Assembly: GCF_024464655.1 (NCBI RefSeq)
Contig: NZ_JANHAV010000001.1
Location: 620,001-684,000, forward strand
Length of the DNA stretch: 64,000 nucleotides
Direction of reading: 5' to 3'
From: Halobellus inordinatus
GTDB lineage: Archaea; Halobacteriota; Halobacteria; Halobacteriales; Haloferacaceae
A program made the position numbers and the translations under genes. Of the stretch, positions 7,507 to 15,311 are shown one piece after another. Within the stretch, counting starts at the first letter, position 1, and each line of letters begins with the position of its first letter. The notes under the pieces are model-generated. The model was not told where the DNA came from. It worked only from the letters and a program-made list of their open reading frames with translations, and searched no databases.

Positions 7507-8121
7507 ATGAGCGCTGACCTGCCGCTAGTGCTCGTCGTCGAAGACGAGCCAGATCTCGCCGACCTGTACGCAACGTGGCTGAGAGACGACTATCGCGTCC
7601 GCGTCGCCTACGGGGGACGTGAGGCCCTCGACGAACTCGACGACGAAGTCGACGTCGTCCTCCTCGACCGCCGGATGCCGGATCTCTCGGGTGACGAAGC
7701 ACTAGAGGCGATCCGCGACCGAGGGGTCGAATGCCGGGTCGCGATGGTCACCGCCGTCGAACCCGACTTCGACATCGTCAAGATGGGATTCGACGACTAC
7801 CTCGTCAAGCCCGTCTCGCGTGAGTCGCTCAAAGAGACGGTCGAGAATCTCCTGCTTCGCAACACCTACGACGACGGCATCCAGGAACTGTTCTCGCTGG
7901 CCTCTAAGAAAGCCATCCTGGAGTCCGAGAAAGACGCCGCGACGCTCGAAGAGCACGAGGAGTACCAGAAACTCTCGGACCGCGTCGACGAACTCCGCTC
8001 GCAGCTCGATCAGGCACTCGTCGAATTCGACGACGAGCACGATATGACGGCGATGTACCGCGACCTCGGCGACGACTTCGACGTCGAGCCCGCCGACGCC
8101 GACGTCGAACAGTCCGAGTAA
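7507..8121 (+). CDS. HalX-domain response regulator
   Basis: 204 residues from ATG 7507. Residues 8-118 form a receiver domain, with the acidic pair EDE at 12-14, phospho-acceptor Asp54 in VVLLDRRMPD, Thr in VTAVEP and the invariant Lys in DDYLVKPV. The remainder is the HalX domain, a helical output region found in haloarchaeal regulators, beginning at about residue 120 and including a coiled region (YQKLSDRVDELRSQL). It lacks an obvious DNA-binding fold, so output is probably through protein contacts. No kinase gene is adjacent. A paralogue with the same layout sits at 30756-31388. Confidence 0.9.
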   Translation: MSADLPLVLVVEDEPDLADLYATWLRDDYRVRVAYGGREALDELDDEVDVVLLDRRMPDLSGDEALEAIRDRGVECRVAMVTAVEPDFDIVKMGFDDYLVKPVSRESLKETVENLLLRNTYDDGIQELFSLASKKAILESEKDAATLEEHEEYQKLSDRVDELRSQLDQALVEFDDEHDMTAMYRDLGDDFDVEPADADVEQSE

Positions 8122-8137
8122 CGACAGGTCAGCTGCG

Positions 8138-8161
8138 ATTTCGCTTCTTTTCTACTCTTTT
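8138..8161 (+). terminator. T-rich transcription terminator
   Basis: Just after the HalX stop codon the plus strand carries several pyrimidine/T clusters (ATTTCGCTTCTTTTCTACTC, then TTTT). Archaeal RNA polymerase terminates at such T-runs without needing a hairpin. Confidence 0.45.
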
Positions 8162-8214
8162 CCGCTTCGAGCGGCGCGACGGGTTCGAGAGGTTCTCTCG
8201 TCGTTGTCTGCCTT

Positions 8215-8228
8215 TTTGTATATACAAA
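8215..8228. promoter_or_regulatory. perfect 14-bp palindrome TTTGTATATACAAA
   Basis: A perfect dyad in an AT-rich stretch about 80 bp before the small gene at 8307. Possible operator; because it is AT-only apart from one G and one C, chance is not excluded. A TTTTATTTTAAA box at about 8274-8285 is the likelier TATA element. Confidence 0.35.
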
Positions 8229-8306
8229 TACAACTAAAATAAGATAATATCATATCAGAAAGTGTCAGAAAATTTTATTTTAAACCGCGCTGATGGACTA
8301 ATCGTC

Positions 8307-8453
8307 ATGTCCGACGATGACACCAACGCTGTCGCACAGTACCTAGCTGACCACCCCCGCGCGATGGGCGTCCTGTTCACCGCCGTGCTCCTGCTCTCGC
8401 AGGCTGGCGCGGTCGCAGCGGGCGCAAACCACGGGGCAATTTCCGGTCCGTAA
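8307..8453 (+). CDS. 48-residue membrane peptide, DUF7503-like
   Basis: 48 residues from ATG 8307, with a TATA-like AT block 22-33 bases upstream. An acidic N-terminus with AQYLADHPR is followed by one hydrophobic helix (about residues 19-39, VLFTAVLLLSQAGAVAAG) and a short tail. I recognise this pattern as the small haloarchaeal family named DUF7503, whose role is unknown. Its stop codon abuts the stop of the convergent CHAT-protease gene (TAA at 8451-8453 against TTA at 8454-8456). Families with neighbouring DUF numbers occur side by side here, suggesting a recurrent module; that is inference. Confidence 0.62.
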   Translation: MSDDDTNAVAQYLADHPRAMGVLFTAVLLLSQAGAVAAGANHGAISGP

Positions 8454-10646
8454 TTAGAACGAATCAGTCGACAAGTTCTCGCTCCACCGCAACGACCCGT
8501 CGATTAACGTCGGAATATTCTCGAGCGAAAGAAAGTCATCGAGTTCCATCTCTGTTAGCTCGAACGTATCCGCAGTTCCTGACGATAGATAGTAGGTCTC
8601 GTTATCAGGTATGTACGGAACGACCATACTACCGAGTTCGTACTCCGCGGACGGGTACGTTCGATAATCGACGATAAAGCCCGAGTCTGAACGCGTTATT
8701 TTGCACATATTCGGGAGTGCTCCCTGAACTTGAGTTACAGAGAAACTCCCGTCTCCGACCACGATGTAGTCGCTGCCGATGTAACTGTCCTTGCGAGCGA
8801 TCTCCAACGAAATCCGGATCGGGAAGCCGTAGTTCAACAGTCGCGCCAGGCTTCGACCGATGTCGACGGCGCCGCTGTTGACCACGTCGTTCAGCGTGAC
8901 GATCCCGGCGATCGCCCCGCGTTCGATGAGTTCCATTCCCTGTTCGTACGATTGACACGCGTTGAGCAGGAACGAGTCGACGCCGAGCGAATCGATCGTC
9001 GTGACGTCGAGCGCGCCGTCTGGGCACTGGAATCCGTCTTCGTCGATGTGTCCGATGTAGTGCAAGAACTCCGTCTCTTCGGCGAGCACGGATCTGAGTT
9101 CTTCCACAGTGAGTTCGTAGTGCGTGCGCACCTCGAAGGGGAGTTCGTCGCGGGATCCATACACTGACTCGACCGCGTCCCGCTCTTCGGCCATCTTCGG
9201 ATCGTTGCAGACGACGGTGATTCCGATGTCGCCCTCGATTGGGTCGCGGGACAACCGATTGCGATACGCCTGCAGCGACGCCTTACTCGCACCGATCGGA
9301 ATCCCCGGCCCGAGCCACGCCTGTTCGAGCGAGTCCGTCTCCGGAGGTTGTACGTACGTTTGTTTGCTCTCGTCGGGGCCGACTTGCTGACTCCGCGTGC
9401 CCGCACTTCGCGTGAATTCGCCGGCTGCTGGTGCAGTGCTCGGCGACGGCGGCGTCGCGGTTCTGCGGAGGAAGTCGTCGACGGCGTTCGCCTGAACGGA
9501 CGATCCGCTGGTCGGCTGGGTCGCCGGCGTCGTCACTACCGCCAGGTCGTTCGCGACGAACGGCAGGAGTTCGACGTTCGGAGCGTTCGGCGTGACGTGA
9601 GCGGTGAGTTTCCACTCCGGGAGGTGCGGCTCGATCGTCTCGTAGGGGACACGCAGGTACGCTTCGAGCTGCTCGCCGATCGAACGGTCGTACAGATCGG
9701 CGAAGTCCAGATCCAGCGTCGATTCGAGCGTCCGTCGCTCGTGGAGATCGACCTGGTAGTAACCCTCGGTACGCGTGAGACAGTCGAGGAAGAAGGTCTG
9801 TTTGAGGACCCGCTCGACGGACTTCTCGAACCCGTCGAGACCGTCGAGGTCGTACGCGAACCCGCCCTCGGTCACGATTCGCGGCGACGCTCCCGGCACT
9901 ACCTCCGCGCCGAGATAGTACGCCAGCGGCGCGGCGACGTAGACGTGCCGGTGCGTCTCGGGGAGTTCCAGCCGAACGCCCGTCTCGGGTGGTTCGAGAC
10001 CGTCTGGGGCCTCGAACTGAGAGCCGCGTTCGATGAGGGGTGGATGCCCGCGGAGCGTGGGATAGGAGCGCTCCACGGTCGTCGTCTTCAGCGCCGACCC
10101 GAGAAGCGAGACCGCACGCATCGCGTCTCGGGGGTGATCCGTCGTCCGAATCGTCGCCGCGGGACGCTTGTGATGCGATCGTGCGCCGACGAGCACGTCG
10201 GTCTCCGACTCGAATTCGAGCCGTGTCCGGGTTGCATCGGAGACGACCCGAAGCGGTGCATCGACTCGTAAATACAGTTTAATTGGCGCGAACAACTCGA
10301 CGCTGTAGGTTCCCGCCGGGAACGTCTGTTCCGCGAAGTGTTCGATCTGTCCCAACATCTCGCCGGATCCGTCCCGGACACAGACCGAGACGACGGTCTC
10401 TAACTCGAGTCCGTCAGTCCGAACGGTTACTGCTTCGTCGGCGGGGAACTGAAACGCGTCGGGGTCGGCCGTCCGTAGTTGAACCTCCTCCGGCGTCGAG
10501 AGCACGAATCGGCTCCGTTCGATCGGATCGGAGACGACGACGCCCGTCTGATCGGCCGGTGAATCGAACTCGATCTGGAGGTGGTCGTCCCCAACCGGAG
10601 CGACAGCGTCCGACTCCGGCCCCCTACGGCGCCCAAACCCTTCCAT
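8454..10646 (-). CDS. CHAT-domain (caspase-like) protease
   Basis: 730 residues from ATG 10646. The C-terminal ~250 residues form a CHAT domain. They include a His in the strand motif LHYIGHIDEDG (His533) and a Cys in FLLNACQSYEQG (Cys564), 31 residues apart, with the usual following hydrophobic segment. These are the caspase-type catalytic dyad. The first ~480 residues are beta-rich with no recognised fold, and a linker at about 400-450 is rich in Ser, Thr, Pro and Gln. CHAT proteases act in stress signalling and in abortive phage defence when coupled to sensors. The probable partner is the DUF7504-like gene, which ends 84 bp upstream in the same direction. The substrate is unknown. Confidence 0.85.
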   Translation of the reverse strand: MEGFGRRRGPESDAVAPVGDDHLQIEFDSPADQTGVVVSDPIERSRFVLSTPEEVQLRTADPDAFQFPADEAVTVRTDGLELETVVSVCVRDGSGEMLGQIEHFAEQTFPAGTYSVELFAPIKLYLRVDAPLRVVSDATRTRLEFESETDVLVGARSHHKRPAATIRTTDHPRDAMRAVSLLGSALKTTTVERSYPTLRGHPPLIERGSQFEAPDGLEPPETGVRLELPETHRHVYVAAPLAYYLGAEVVPGASPRIVTEGGFAYDLDGLDGFEKSVERVLKQTFFLDCLTRTEGYYQVDLHERRTLESTLDLDFADLYDRSIGEQLEAYLRVPYETIEPHLPEWKLTAHVTPNAPNVELLPFVANDLAVVTTPATQPTSGSSVQANAVDDFLRRTATPPSPSTAPAAGEFTRSAGTRSQQVGPDESKQTYVQPPETDSLEQAWLGPGIPIGASKASLQAYRNRLSRDPIEGDIGITVVCNDPKMAEERDAVESVYGSRDELPFEVRTHYELTVEELRSVLAEETEFLHYIGHIDEDGFQCPDGALDVTTIDSLGVDSFLLNACQSYEQGMELIERGAIAGIVTLNDVVNSGAVDIGRSLARLLNYGFPIRISLEIARKDSYIGSDYIVVGDGSFSVTQVQGALPNMCKITRSDSGFIVDYRTYPSAEYELGSMVVPYIPDNETYYLSSGTADTFELTEMELDDFLSLENIPTLIDGSLRWSENLSTDSF

Positions 10647-10730
10647 TGTGACAATACATCACGCACGAAGCAAAAAGCGTACTGGTGATCGACGGCCCGT
10701 GTGGGTTCTATGTCCCGCTGGCAGAGACGG

Positions 10731-11552
10731 CTACGACTGTGGATCGATCGGCAGCCACTCCGAGGAGACGTTGGCGTCTCGGAAGTGCCAGCGCTGCTGT
10801 GGCGTCGTGCCGTCGAGCCGCAACTCGACGACGGCGTCGAACAGGGGCGCAAGGAGTCGGGTCGTCTCGGATTCGAGAGGTTCCGGCAGCCGAACGTGTG
10901 CCATCCCGTCGACCGTCCGGACGTCGTTCGCGAGGATGTGCAGGAAACGGAACACCGTCTGTTCGTCGTACTCGGACAGTAGGGGGGCCACGCAGTCGAA
11001 CGCGACGCGCAACTCGGCGGGGTCGAGACCGCCGGCGACCGAATCGAGCTGTTCGATCGCCTCGCCGATCGCGACTCCGAGTTCGGCGATCGATCCTTCG
11101 GCCGTCACGGAGGCGCCCGCGTACCCACGTTCGCCGACGTAGATCCCGGGCGTCGAGTCGACGTCCGGCAGGTGGCCCATCGGCGCCGGTTCGTCGCGGG
11201 AATTCGAGGACGGGCCGGCCCGCGCACCCGGATGCGTGGCTCTCTGTCCGTTGGCTGTCGTCGAGCGTCGCGCGGCGACGTCCCATCGAAGGATTCGCGT
11301 CCACTCCGGCGTCCAGCGCTCGACGTCTTCGAATCGGGCGTCTGGGCTCGCCCCCCGTTCGACGACGACGCGACGCCGGTCCGCCGCGTCCTCGTCGCCG
11401 AGCATACACCCGGACAGACGAGCGTAGACCTCATCGGGCACGGACCCGACGATCAAAAGCGCGCTACCGTTTGACTTCAGATCGTCGAGTGCGGTCGCGA
11501 CGCCCACAGTGGCACCGACGTCTGTCCCGTCGGGGCCGCCTCCTGTGTGCAT
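10731..11552 (-). CDS. DUF7504-like RecA-superfamily protein
   Basis: 273 residues from ATG 11552; a GTG four codons upstream is also possible. An AT-rich tattacttt box lies about 30 bases upstream. The N-terminal half has a RecA/KaiC-like beginning (ALDDLKSNGSALLIVGSVP) in which the classical Walker A lysine loop is absent. The second half has a helix-rich region (FRFLHILANDVRT) typical of haloarchaeal HTR-like proteins, which I associate with DUF7504. Such proteins are thought to be signalling relatives of KaiC; no biochemical role is established. Transcribed ahead of the CHAT protease, it may sense or regulate it. Confidence 0.6.
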   Translation of the reverse strand: MHTGGGPDGTDVGATVGVATALDDLKSNGSALLIVGSVPDEVYARLSGCMLGDEDAADRRRVVVERGASPDARFEDVERWTPEWTRILRWDVAARRSTTANGQRATHPGARAGPSSNSRDEPAPMGHLPDVDSTPGIYVGERGYAGASVTAEGSIAELGVAIGEAIEQLDSVAGGLDPAELRVAFDCVAPLLSEYDEQTVFRFLHILANDVRTVDGMAHVRLPEPLESETTRLLAPLFDAVVELRLDGTTPQQRWHFRDANVSSEWLPIDPQS

Positions 11553-11613
11553 TCGTCTGCACACAAAACCGCCACTAAAGTAATACTTTGTGATATGAAA
11601 CGTCTGTCAGGTT

Positions 11614-11692
11614 ATCGGGATTATCGTACGTCTCCATAGGCTTCTCGCCGGACGATACGGGGAGAGTCTCCGAACAGTTACGTAGCCCCTAT
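11614..11692. repeat. palindromic element, type A copy 2 (79 bp)
   Basis: Read on the minus strand this begins ATAGGGGCTACGTAACTGTT and carries the core CGTCCGGCGAGAA. It aligns along its whole length with the element at 22414-22493, with scattered changes and a one-base gap. Ends are imperfect inverted repeats. Its first base on that strand is the last A of the TAA stop of the aminotransferase gene. Confidence 0.75.
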
Positions 11693-12858
11693 TAGTTCGA
11701 CTCGACGAACGACTCGATCCGGTTCAGCGCTTCCTTCAGTTCGCTCATCCCGGACGCATACGAGACGCGGAGATGTCCGTTCCCGCCCTCGCCGAAGACG
11801 CGTCCCGGGACGAGCGCGACGCGCTTCTCTCGAATGAGCGCCTCCGCGAACGCTTCGTCGTCCTCCCAGCCCGGCGGACACTTCGGGAAGACGTAGAACG
11901 CGCCTTTCGCCTCGAAGCAGTCCATCCCGAGTTCGTTGAAGCGGGAGATGACGAACTTGCGCCGACGGTCGAACTCCTGGCGCATCTCCTCGACGGCGTC
12001 GTCGCAGGACTCGAGCGCCTCGATCGCGGCGAACTGCGCCGTCGTCGGCGCGGATAACATCGTGTACTGGTGGATGCGGTTCATCGCGTCGATGATCTCC
12101 GCTGGGCCGAGGGCGTACCCCAAGCGCATCCCAGTCATCGCGTAGGCCTTCGAGAAGCCGTTGAACACGACCGTCCGCTCGCGCATCCCGGGGAGCGTCG
12201 CGATCGAGACGTGCTCGTCCTCGTAACGGAGCGCCGCGTAGATTTCATCGGACAGCACGACCAGATCGTGCTCGCGGGCGAACTCGGCGACTTCTGTGAG
12301 TTCTTCGCGCGTCATCACCGCGCCCGTCGGATTGTTCGGGTAACAGAGGACGAGCGTGTCCGCGTCTGCGGCCCCGGCGCGTTCGAGGTCCTCGTAGGTG
12401 AGGACGAAGTCGTTCTCCGCGCGTGTCTGCACGGGGAGCGCCTCGCCGCCGGCGAACGTCACCGTCGGGCCGTACGAGATGTACGACGGCTGTGGGACAG
12501 CCACCGTGTCGCCGGGATCGACGAGCGCACGCATCGCGAGGTCGACCGCCTCGCTCGCGCCCGCCGTGACGAGGATCTCCTCGTCGGGCTCGTAGGAGAG
12601 GTCGTAGCGCGTCACGTGCTCTGCGATCCGCTCGCGGAGGTCCTTACGGCCCCGGTTGGCCGTGTAAGAGGTGCGACCGCGCTCCAGCGAATCGATCGCG
12701 GCGGAACGGGCGGCCCAGGGGGCTGAGAAGTCGGGCTCACCGACGCCCAGAGAGACGATGTCGTCCATCTCCTCGGCGAGTTCGAAGAACCGGCGGATTC
12801 CCGACGGCGGCGTCTCTCGGGCCCGCTTCGAGAGCGGGCTGTGTGTCCCCTCGGTCAT
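11692..12858 (-). CDS. pyridoxal-phosphate aminotransferase, class I/II
   Basis: 388 residues. Fold-type I aminotransferase with the expected landmarks: SLGVGEPDF near the N-terminus, YPNNPTGA (substrate/PLP contact), SDEIYAAL (PLP Asp), and Lys237 in FNGFSKAYAMTGMRLGY, which forms the Schiff base. Arg in HLRVSYA near the C-terminus would bind the substrate carboxylate. It probably transfers amino groups from aspartate, alanine or an aromatic amino acid; specificity is not readable. The start overlaps the stop of the upstream Lrp-family gene by four bases, so the regulator and enzyme are co-transcribed and probably linked in amino-acid control. The stop codon abuts a palindromic element. Confidence 0.93.
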   Translation of the reverse strand: MTEGTHSPLSKRARETPPSGIRRFFELAEEMDDIVSLGVGEPDFSAPWAARSAAIDSLERGRTSYTANRGRKDLRERIAEHVTRYDLSYEPDEEILVTAGASEAVDLAMRALVDPGDTVAVPQPSYISYGPTVTFAGGEALPVQTRAENDFVLTYEDLERAGAADADTLVLCYPNNPTGAVMTREELTEVAEFAREHDLVVLSDEIYAALRYEDEHVSIATLPGMRERTVVFNGFSKAYAMTGMRLGYALGPAEIIDAMNRIHQYTMLSAPTTAQFAAIEALESCDDAVEEMRQEFDRRRKFVISRFNELGMDCFEAKGAFYVFPKCPPGWEDDEAFAEALIREKRVALVPGRVFGEGGNGHLRVSYASGMSELKEALNRIESFVESN

Positions 12859-13343
12859 GGCGAGATCGAGAGTCGATCGTCGTCGTCGCCGTCGCCGAAG
12901 TAGACGCCGCGTTCTTTGTACGTCGTCATCACGAAGTGCGTCACCGTCTGGGTGACTTCGGGGATCGGCGCGATCTGTTCGGAGACGAAGTTCGAGACGT
13001 CGTGCATCGACTCGCCCTCGACGTCGACTGCGAAGTCGTAACTGCCGGAGATGAGCCGCAGCGATGACACTTCCGGGAACTTCGCGATGCGCCGGGCGAT
13101 CTCCTCGTAGCCGGTTTCGCGGTCGAGTTCGACGTTCAACTCGACCTCCGCGCGGACGTGTTCTTCGCCCACGCTATCCCAGTCGACGACCGCCTGGTAG
13201 CCGCGAATCGCCCCCTCGGACTCCAGTTCGTCGACCAGTGCTTCGACCGTTGCTGCGTCCACACCGAGTTGTCGCGCGATGTCGTCCGTGCTCTGGCGAG
13301 CGTCACTCAGCAACAGGTCGAGCAGTTCCCGCTTCGCTTCCAT
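12855..13343 (-). CDS. Lrp/AsnC family transcriptional regulator
   Basis: 162 residues from ATG 13343; upstream in-frame starts add an improbable sequence. Residues 1-55 form a winged helix-turn-helix (LLLSDARQSTDDIARQLGVD, then a recognition helix). Residues 65-150 form a RAM/AsnC effector domain with the beta-alpha-beta pattern and the RLISGSYDFAVDV strand. The short charged tail is haloarchaeal. The gene runs into the aminotransferase gene with an ATGA overlap; proteins of this family commonly sense amino acids and regulate adjacent metabolic genes. Effector unknown. Confidence 0.9.
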   Translation of the reverse strand: MEAKRELLDLLLSDARQSTDDIARQLGVDAATVEALVDELESEGAIRGYQAVVDWDSVGEEHVRAEVELNVELDRETGYEEIARRIAKFPEVSSLRLISGSYDFAVDVEGESMHDVSNFVSEQIAPIPEVTQTVTHFVMTTYKERGVYFGDGDDDDRLSISP

Positions 13344-13499
13344 AGACGGTTCGATGCGGTCCCCGTTGAAAGGGTTTGCTCTCCGTATATGGTACCAAAT
13401 GCCGCGAATTAAAGTCTCACTCACACTCCGTGGTCGTGACACGGGTCGAGCACGGCGGGTGGGAAAGGCCCAATACCCCGGCGGACCGCCTCTGTGACG

Positions 13500-15311
13500 A
13501 TGGCCCTCTCTGACGTCTTTCTCTCCCCGCTCGGACTCGCCGCCCTCCTCGCGGCCGTCCCCGTGATCCTCCTGTATCTGGTACGCCCGGACCCGCGCCG
13601 AGTGACGCTGCCGACGGTCCGGTTCCTGACCGACTCGGCGGGGACGTCGTCGTCGACGCCCCTCTTCGAACGACTGAAGCGGAGTGCGCTCTTGCTGTTG
13701 CAGCTCTTGGCGATACTCCTGTTTGCGACGGCGCTCGCGACGCCGTACGTCTCGACGTCGCAGTCGGAGACCGTCGAGGAGACGGTGCTCGTCGTCGACG
13801 CAACCGGGAGTATGAACGTCCAGTCGGATGGAGTGACACGATTCGACCGGGCGGTCGACAGCGCCCAGGAAGCGACCACCTCGACCACGTCGATCGTCGT
13901 CGCCGACGGCGACGCCTCGATCGCGTTACGCAGCGGCAGCGCCGCCGACGCCGAGGGAGTCCTCTCCTCACTCCGTCCGACGGGCGCGCCAGGCGACCTC
14001 CGAACCGCGATCTCGCGGGCGACGAGCGTCGCCGGGGAGAACGCTCGCGTCGTCGTCGTCAGCGACTTCGCCGGTGACACCGACTGGGAGTCGGCCGTGC
14101 AGGCGGCGCGCGCTCGCGGCCTGACGGTCGACTTGCGGCAGTTCGCAGCGGGCGGGACGAACAACGTCGGCATCGTCGACCGGCGCTTCTCGGGCGAGCA
14201 GGTGACCGTTTCCGTGCAGAACTTCGGCACAGCGAACGCGACTCGACAGGTATCGCTCGGCGGGGAGACGACACAGGTCTCGCTGGCCCCCGGCGACGTC
14301 CGCAGCCTCACGTTCCCGGTCCCGGCGGGCGGCGGTGAGATACGGCTTTCGCCCGGCGATCCCTTCCCGACCGACGACGTCGCGTACGTCGCCGCGCCCT
14401 CGGACGCCACCGTCGACGTGCTGCTCGTGACGAACGACCGGAATCGCTATCTCACGACCGCGCTCTCGCTCGTCGATCCCGTCGAGCTGACGGTCGTCGA
14501 GCCACCGTCGCCAGTTCCGTCGCCGCCCGCGGACGCCTACGACGTGGTGCTCTACAGCAACGTCGCCGCCGGGCAACTCCGAGATTCGCACGTCGCCGCG
14601 GGCCGCGACGCGCTCGCGGCAGGCGGTGGCGTCGGTATCCAGGCACAGGAGTCGATGCCGGTCGACGCCTACGGCGATCTGCTGCTCGTCTCGCCCAGCG
14701 GCGTGGGATCGAATCCGACGCTGAGGACGCCTGCGGACGACGAACTTACCCGTGACATCACGTTCCCGCCGCCGGAGCGGTACGTCCAGGGTGACCTCCG
14801 CGCGGGGCGTGCGCTGGTCTCGACCACGGAAGGAACGCCGATCATCGCCCGCGACAGCCAGGGCGGCGGGCGCGTGCTCTACTACGGCTACGTCGAAGCC
14901 GCCTCGGCGTTCAAATACGACTTCGAGTATCCGATTTTTTGGAAGCGGAGCGTCTACGCGCTCGCCGGCCGAGAATCGCTCTCGGAACTCAACCGGGAGA
15001 CGGGCGAGCGGATCAGGCTCGGCAACGAGACGACGGTCCAGACGCCGCGCGGCGAGGTGACCGCGTCGAGCGTCGAGGCGACCGACGCGGGGTTCTATAC
15101 CGCCGACGGAGTCCGATACAGCGCCTCACTGCTCGATCCTGGCGAGTCCGACGTGTCGGCGTCGACTGTCAACGCAACAGCGGGCGGCGGGCCGACCACG
15201 CGGGAGGAGGAACGGACGGCTCCCGACCCGCTGACGGAACTCGTCGCACTCGGCATCGTCGCCGTCGCGATCGGCGAGGTGGCGTTCCTCCGCCGGCGGG
15301 GTGATCTCTGA
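13500..15311 (+). CDS. BatA-type membrane protein with VWA-like domain
   Basis: 603 residues from ATG 13500. The N-terminus has the BatA/aerotolerance signature: a helix, then LYLVRPDPRRVTLPTVRF, then a second helix at about 60-82. A von Willebrand A-like region follows (VVDATGSMN, partly matching the MIDAS DxSxS pattern). Then come beta-sandwich and class I glutamine-amidotransferase-like segments, and a C-terminal membrane helix (LTELVALGIVAVAIGEVAFL). Its stop overlaps the next start (TGATG). First gene of a six-gene block ending in MoxR and DUF58 proteins, a combination seen widely and thought to serve envelope or stress functions with AAA+ remodelling. Exact role unknown. Confidence 0.82.
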   Translation: MALSDVFLSPLGLAALLAAVPVILLYLVRPDPRRVTLPTVRFLTDSAGTSSSTPLFERLKRSALLLLQLLAILLFATALATPYVSTSQSETVEETVLVVDATGSMNVQSDGVTRFDRAVDSAQEATTSTTSIVVADGDASIALRSGSAADAEGVLSSLRPTGAPGDLRTAISRATSVAGENARVVVVSDFAGDTDWESAVQAARARGLTVDLRQFAAGGTNNVGIVDRRFSGEQVTVSVQNFGTANATRQVSLGGETTQVSLAPGDVRSLTFPVPAGGGEIRLSPGDPFPTDDVAYVAAPSDATVDVLLVTNDRNRYLTTALSLVDPVELTVVEPPSPVPSPPADAYDVVLYSNVAAGQLRDSHVAAGRDALAAGGGVGIQAQESMPVDAYGDLLLVSPSGVGSNPTLRTPADDELTRDITFPPPERYVQGDLRAGRALVSTTEGTPIIARDSQGGGRVLYYGYVEAASAFKYDFEYPIFWKRSVYALAGRESLSELNRETGERIRLGNETTVQTPRGEVTASSVEATDAGFYTADGVRYSASLLDPGESDVSASTVNATAGGGPTTREEERTAPDPLTELVALGIVAVAIGEVAFLRRRGDL

